Source: Haliotis asinina (Eukaryota > Mollusca > Gastropoda > Lepetellida > Haliotidae). Taken from it: a stretch of 64,000 nt of DNA. The stretch is from positions 17,387,501-17,451,500 of the forward strand of contig NC_090291.1 of NCBI RefSeq assembly GCF_037392515.1, in the 5' to 3' direction. Below are positions 63,650-64,000 of the stretch, one piece after another. The position numbers were made by a program, and so were the translations under genes. How positions within the stretch are numbered: the first letter of the stretch is position 1; each line of letters begins with the position of its first letter. The notes under the pieces were generated by a model, which searched no databases, had not been told where the DNA came from, and saw only the letters and a list, made by a program, of their open reading frames with translations.

Positions 63650-64000
63650 GAATATAATCAATTGCAACATAAATATAGCAAGTATAAATCCTTATTTACA
63701 GATGGGTCCAACGACGGTGGCGCTGTGGCTTATGCCACTGTCACTGGATCCAGAACGATATCGTCTAGATTGCCAGACAGCAGTTCTATTTTTACAGCAG
63801 AAGCTAACGCCATATTAACAGCTCTTAAATATATTCAAAGACACCCTAAACGTAAACAATATATAAAATCTATTCCGACTCTCTTTCTTGCCTTCAGGCT
63901 ATTAAAAATATCTCTTGTAAACATCCACTTTTAATAGAAATTATTGAATTGTATAATAATCTTGCCGCTGGCCAATACGACATCGTCTTCTGTTGGTTAC
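63650..64000 (+). pseudogene. LINE RNase H domain, partial
   Basis: SLFTDGSNDGGAVAY (first Asp) and FTAEANAILTALKYI (Glu) read in one frame to about 63850. The third-site segment IYSDSLSCLQAIKN then reads in another frame, so there is a small deletion near 63860. The window ends inside the domain (QYDIVFCWL). Confidence 0.8.

Larger units (their letters stand above)
59460..64000 (+). mobile_element. decayed LINE (I/Nimb-like, with RNase H), cut by window end
   Basis: Order: GC-richer 5' leader (about 59460-60100), ORF1 with zinc knuckles, apurinic endonuclease, reverse transcriptase, RNase H, then the window ends. RNase H after RT points to the I-type superfamily. Several frameshifts and stops show that it is dead. 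The 5' boundary is uncertain. Confidence 0.85.

Overview
The window looks like a piece of a molluscan nuclear genome, most likely a gastropod. My guess of an abalone-like vetigastropod rests on remembered repeat families, not on a search. Reasons: AT-rich non-coding DNA with intron-split genes; many tRNA-headed SINEs whose 3' end reads ...GCGGCGTAAAACTAAACTCACTCACTC; an alpha-tubulin gene whose only visible intron holds such a SINE; a cluster of cys-loop receptor genes; and remnants of mariner, Tc1, pogo-like, LINE and Polinton elements. There is no operon-like cellular gene organisation; the only compact gene block is the Polinton.

Layout. 1-9 kb is repeat-rich: SINEs, a 31-bp minisatellite, two fold-back elements and an 81-unit 30-bp minisatellite at 6.30-8.73 kb. 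9.0-11.0 kb holds the last two exons of an unrecognised gene with matching splice phase. 11-15 kb is repeats, including a pogo-like MITE inside a tandem repeat and a possible LTR. 15.5-17.6 kb is a divergent but intact alpha-tubulin gene (two visible coding exons). 18.35-20.03 kb holds two dead Tc1-like elements side by side, and 21.2-22.2 kb a truncated, frameshifted alpha-tubulin pseudogene. 22.2-25.9 kb has no gene that I can see, but has a 32-bp tandem repeat and more SINE-like copies.

25,929-40,253 is a 14.3-kb Polinton/Maverick (adintovirus-like) element, the most notable object here. It has long terminal inverted repeats (331 and 359 bp) and a G-rich near target duplication. It carries a protein-primed-type family B DNA polymerase, a retroviral-type integrase, an A32/FtsK-type packaging ATPase, a major capsid protein gene with one in-frame TGA, a probable penton protein, two paralogous beta-rich proteins and several small membrane or zinc-binding proteins. 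Genes are packed head to tail or divergently with 1-60 bp gaps or short overlaps. I could not recognise the usual adenain-type protease. A palindromic G/C-rich motif recurs in frame in many of its genes, and its left end carries a second copy of the integrase 3' end.

41.2-57.8 kb is a cluster of intronless cys-loop (nicotinic-type) receptor genes on the + strand: two intact copies at 42.96 and 55.70 kb inside a ~3.7-kb segmental duplication, one copy with a broken signal-peptide region (46.81 kb) and one truncated remnant (49.76 kb). A nearly intact mariner (51.4-52.7 kb) lies between them. 59.4 kb to the window end is a decayed, RNase-H-bearing I/Nimb-type LINE that runs off the window.
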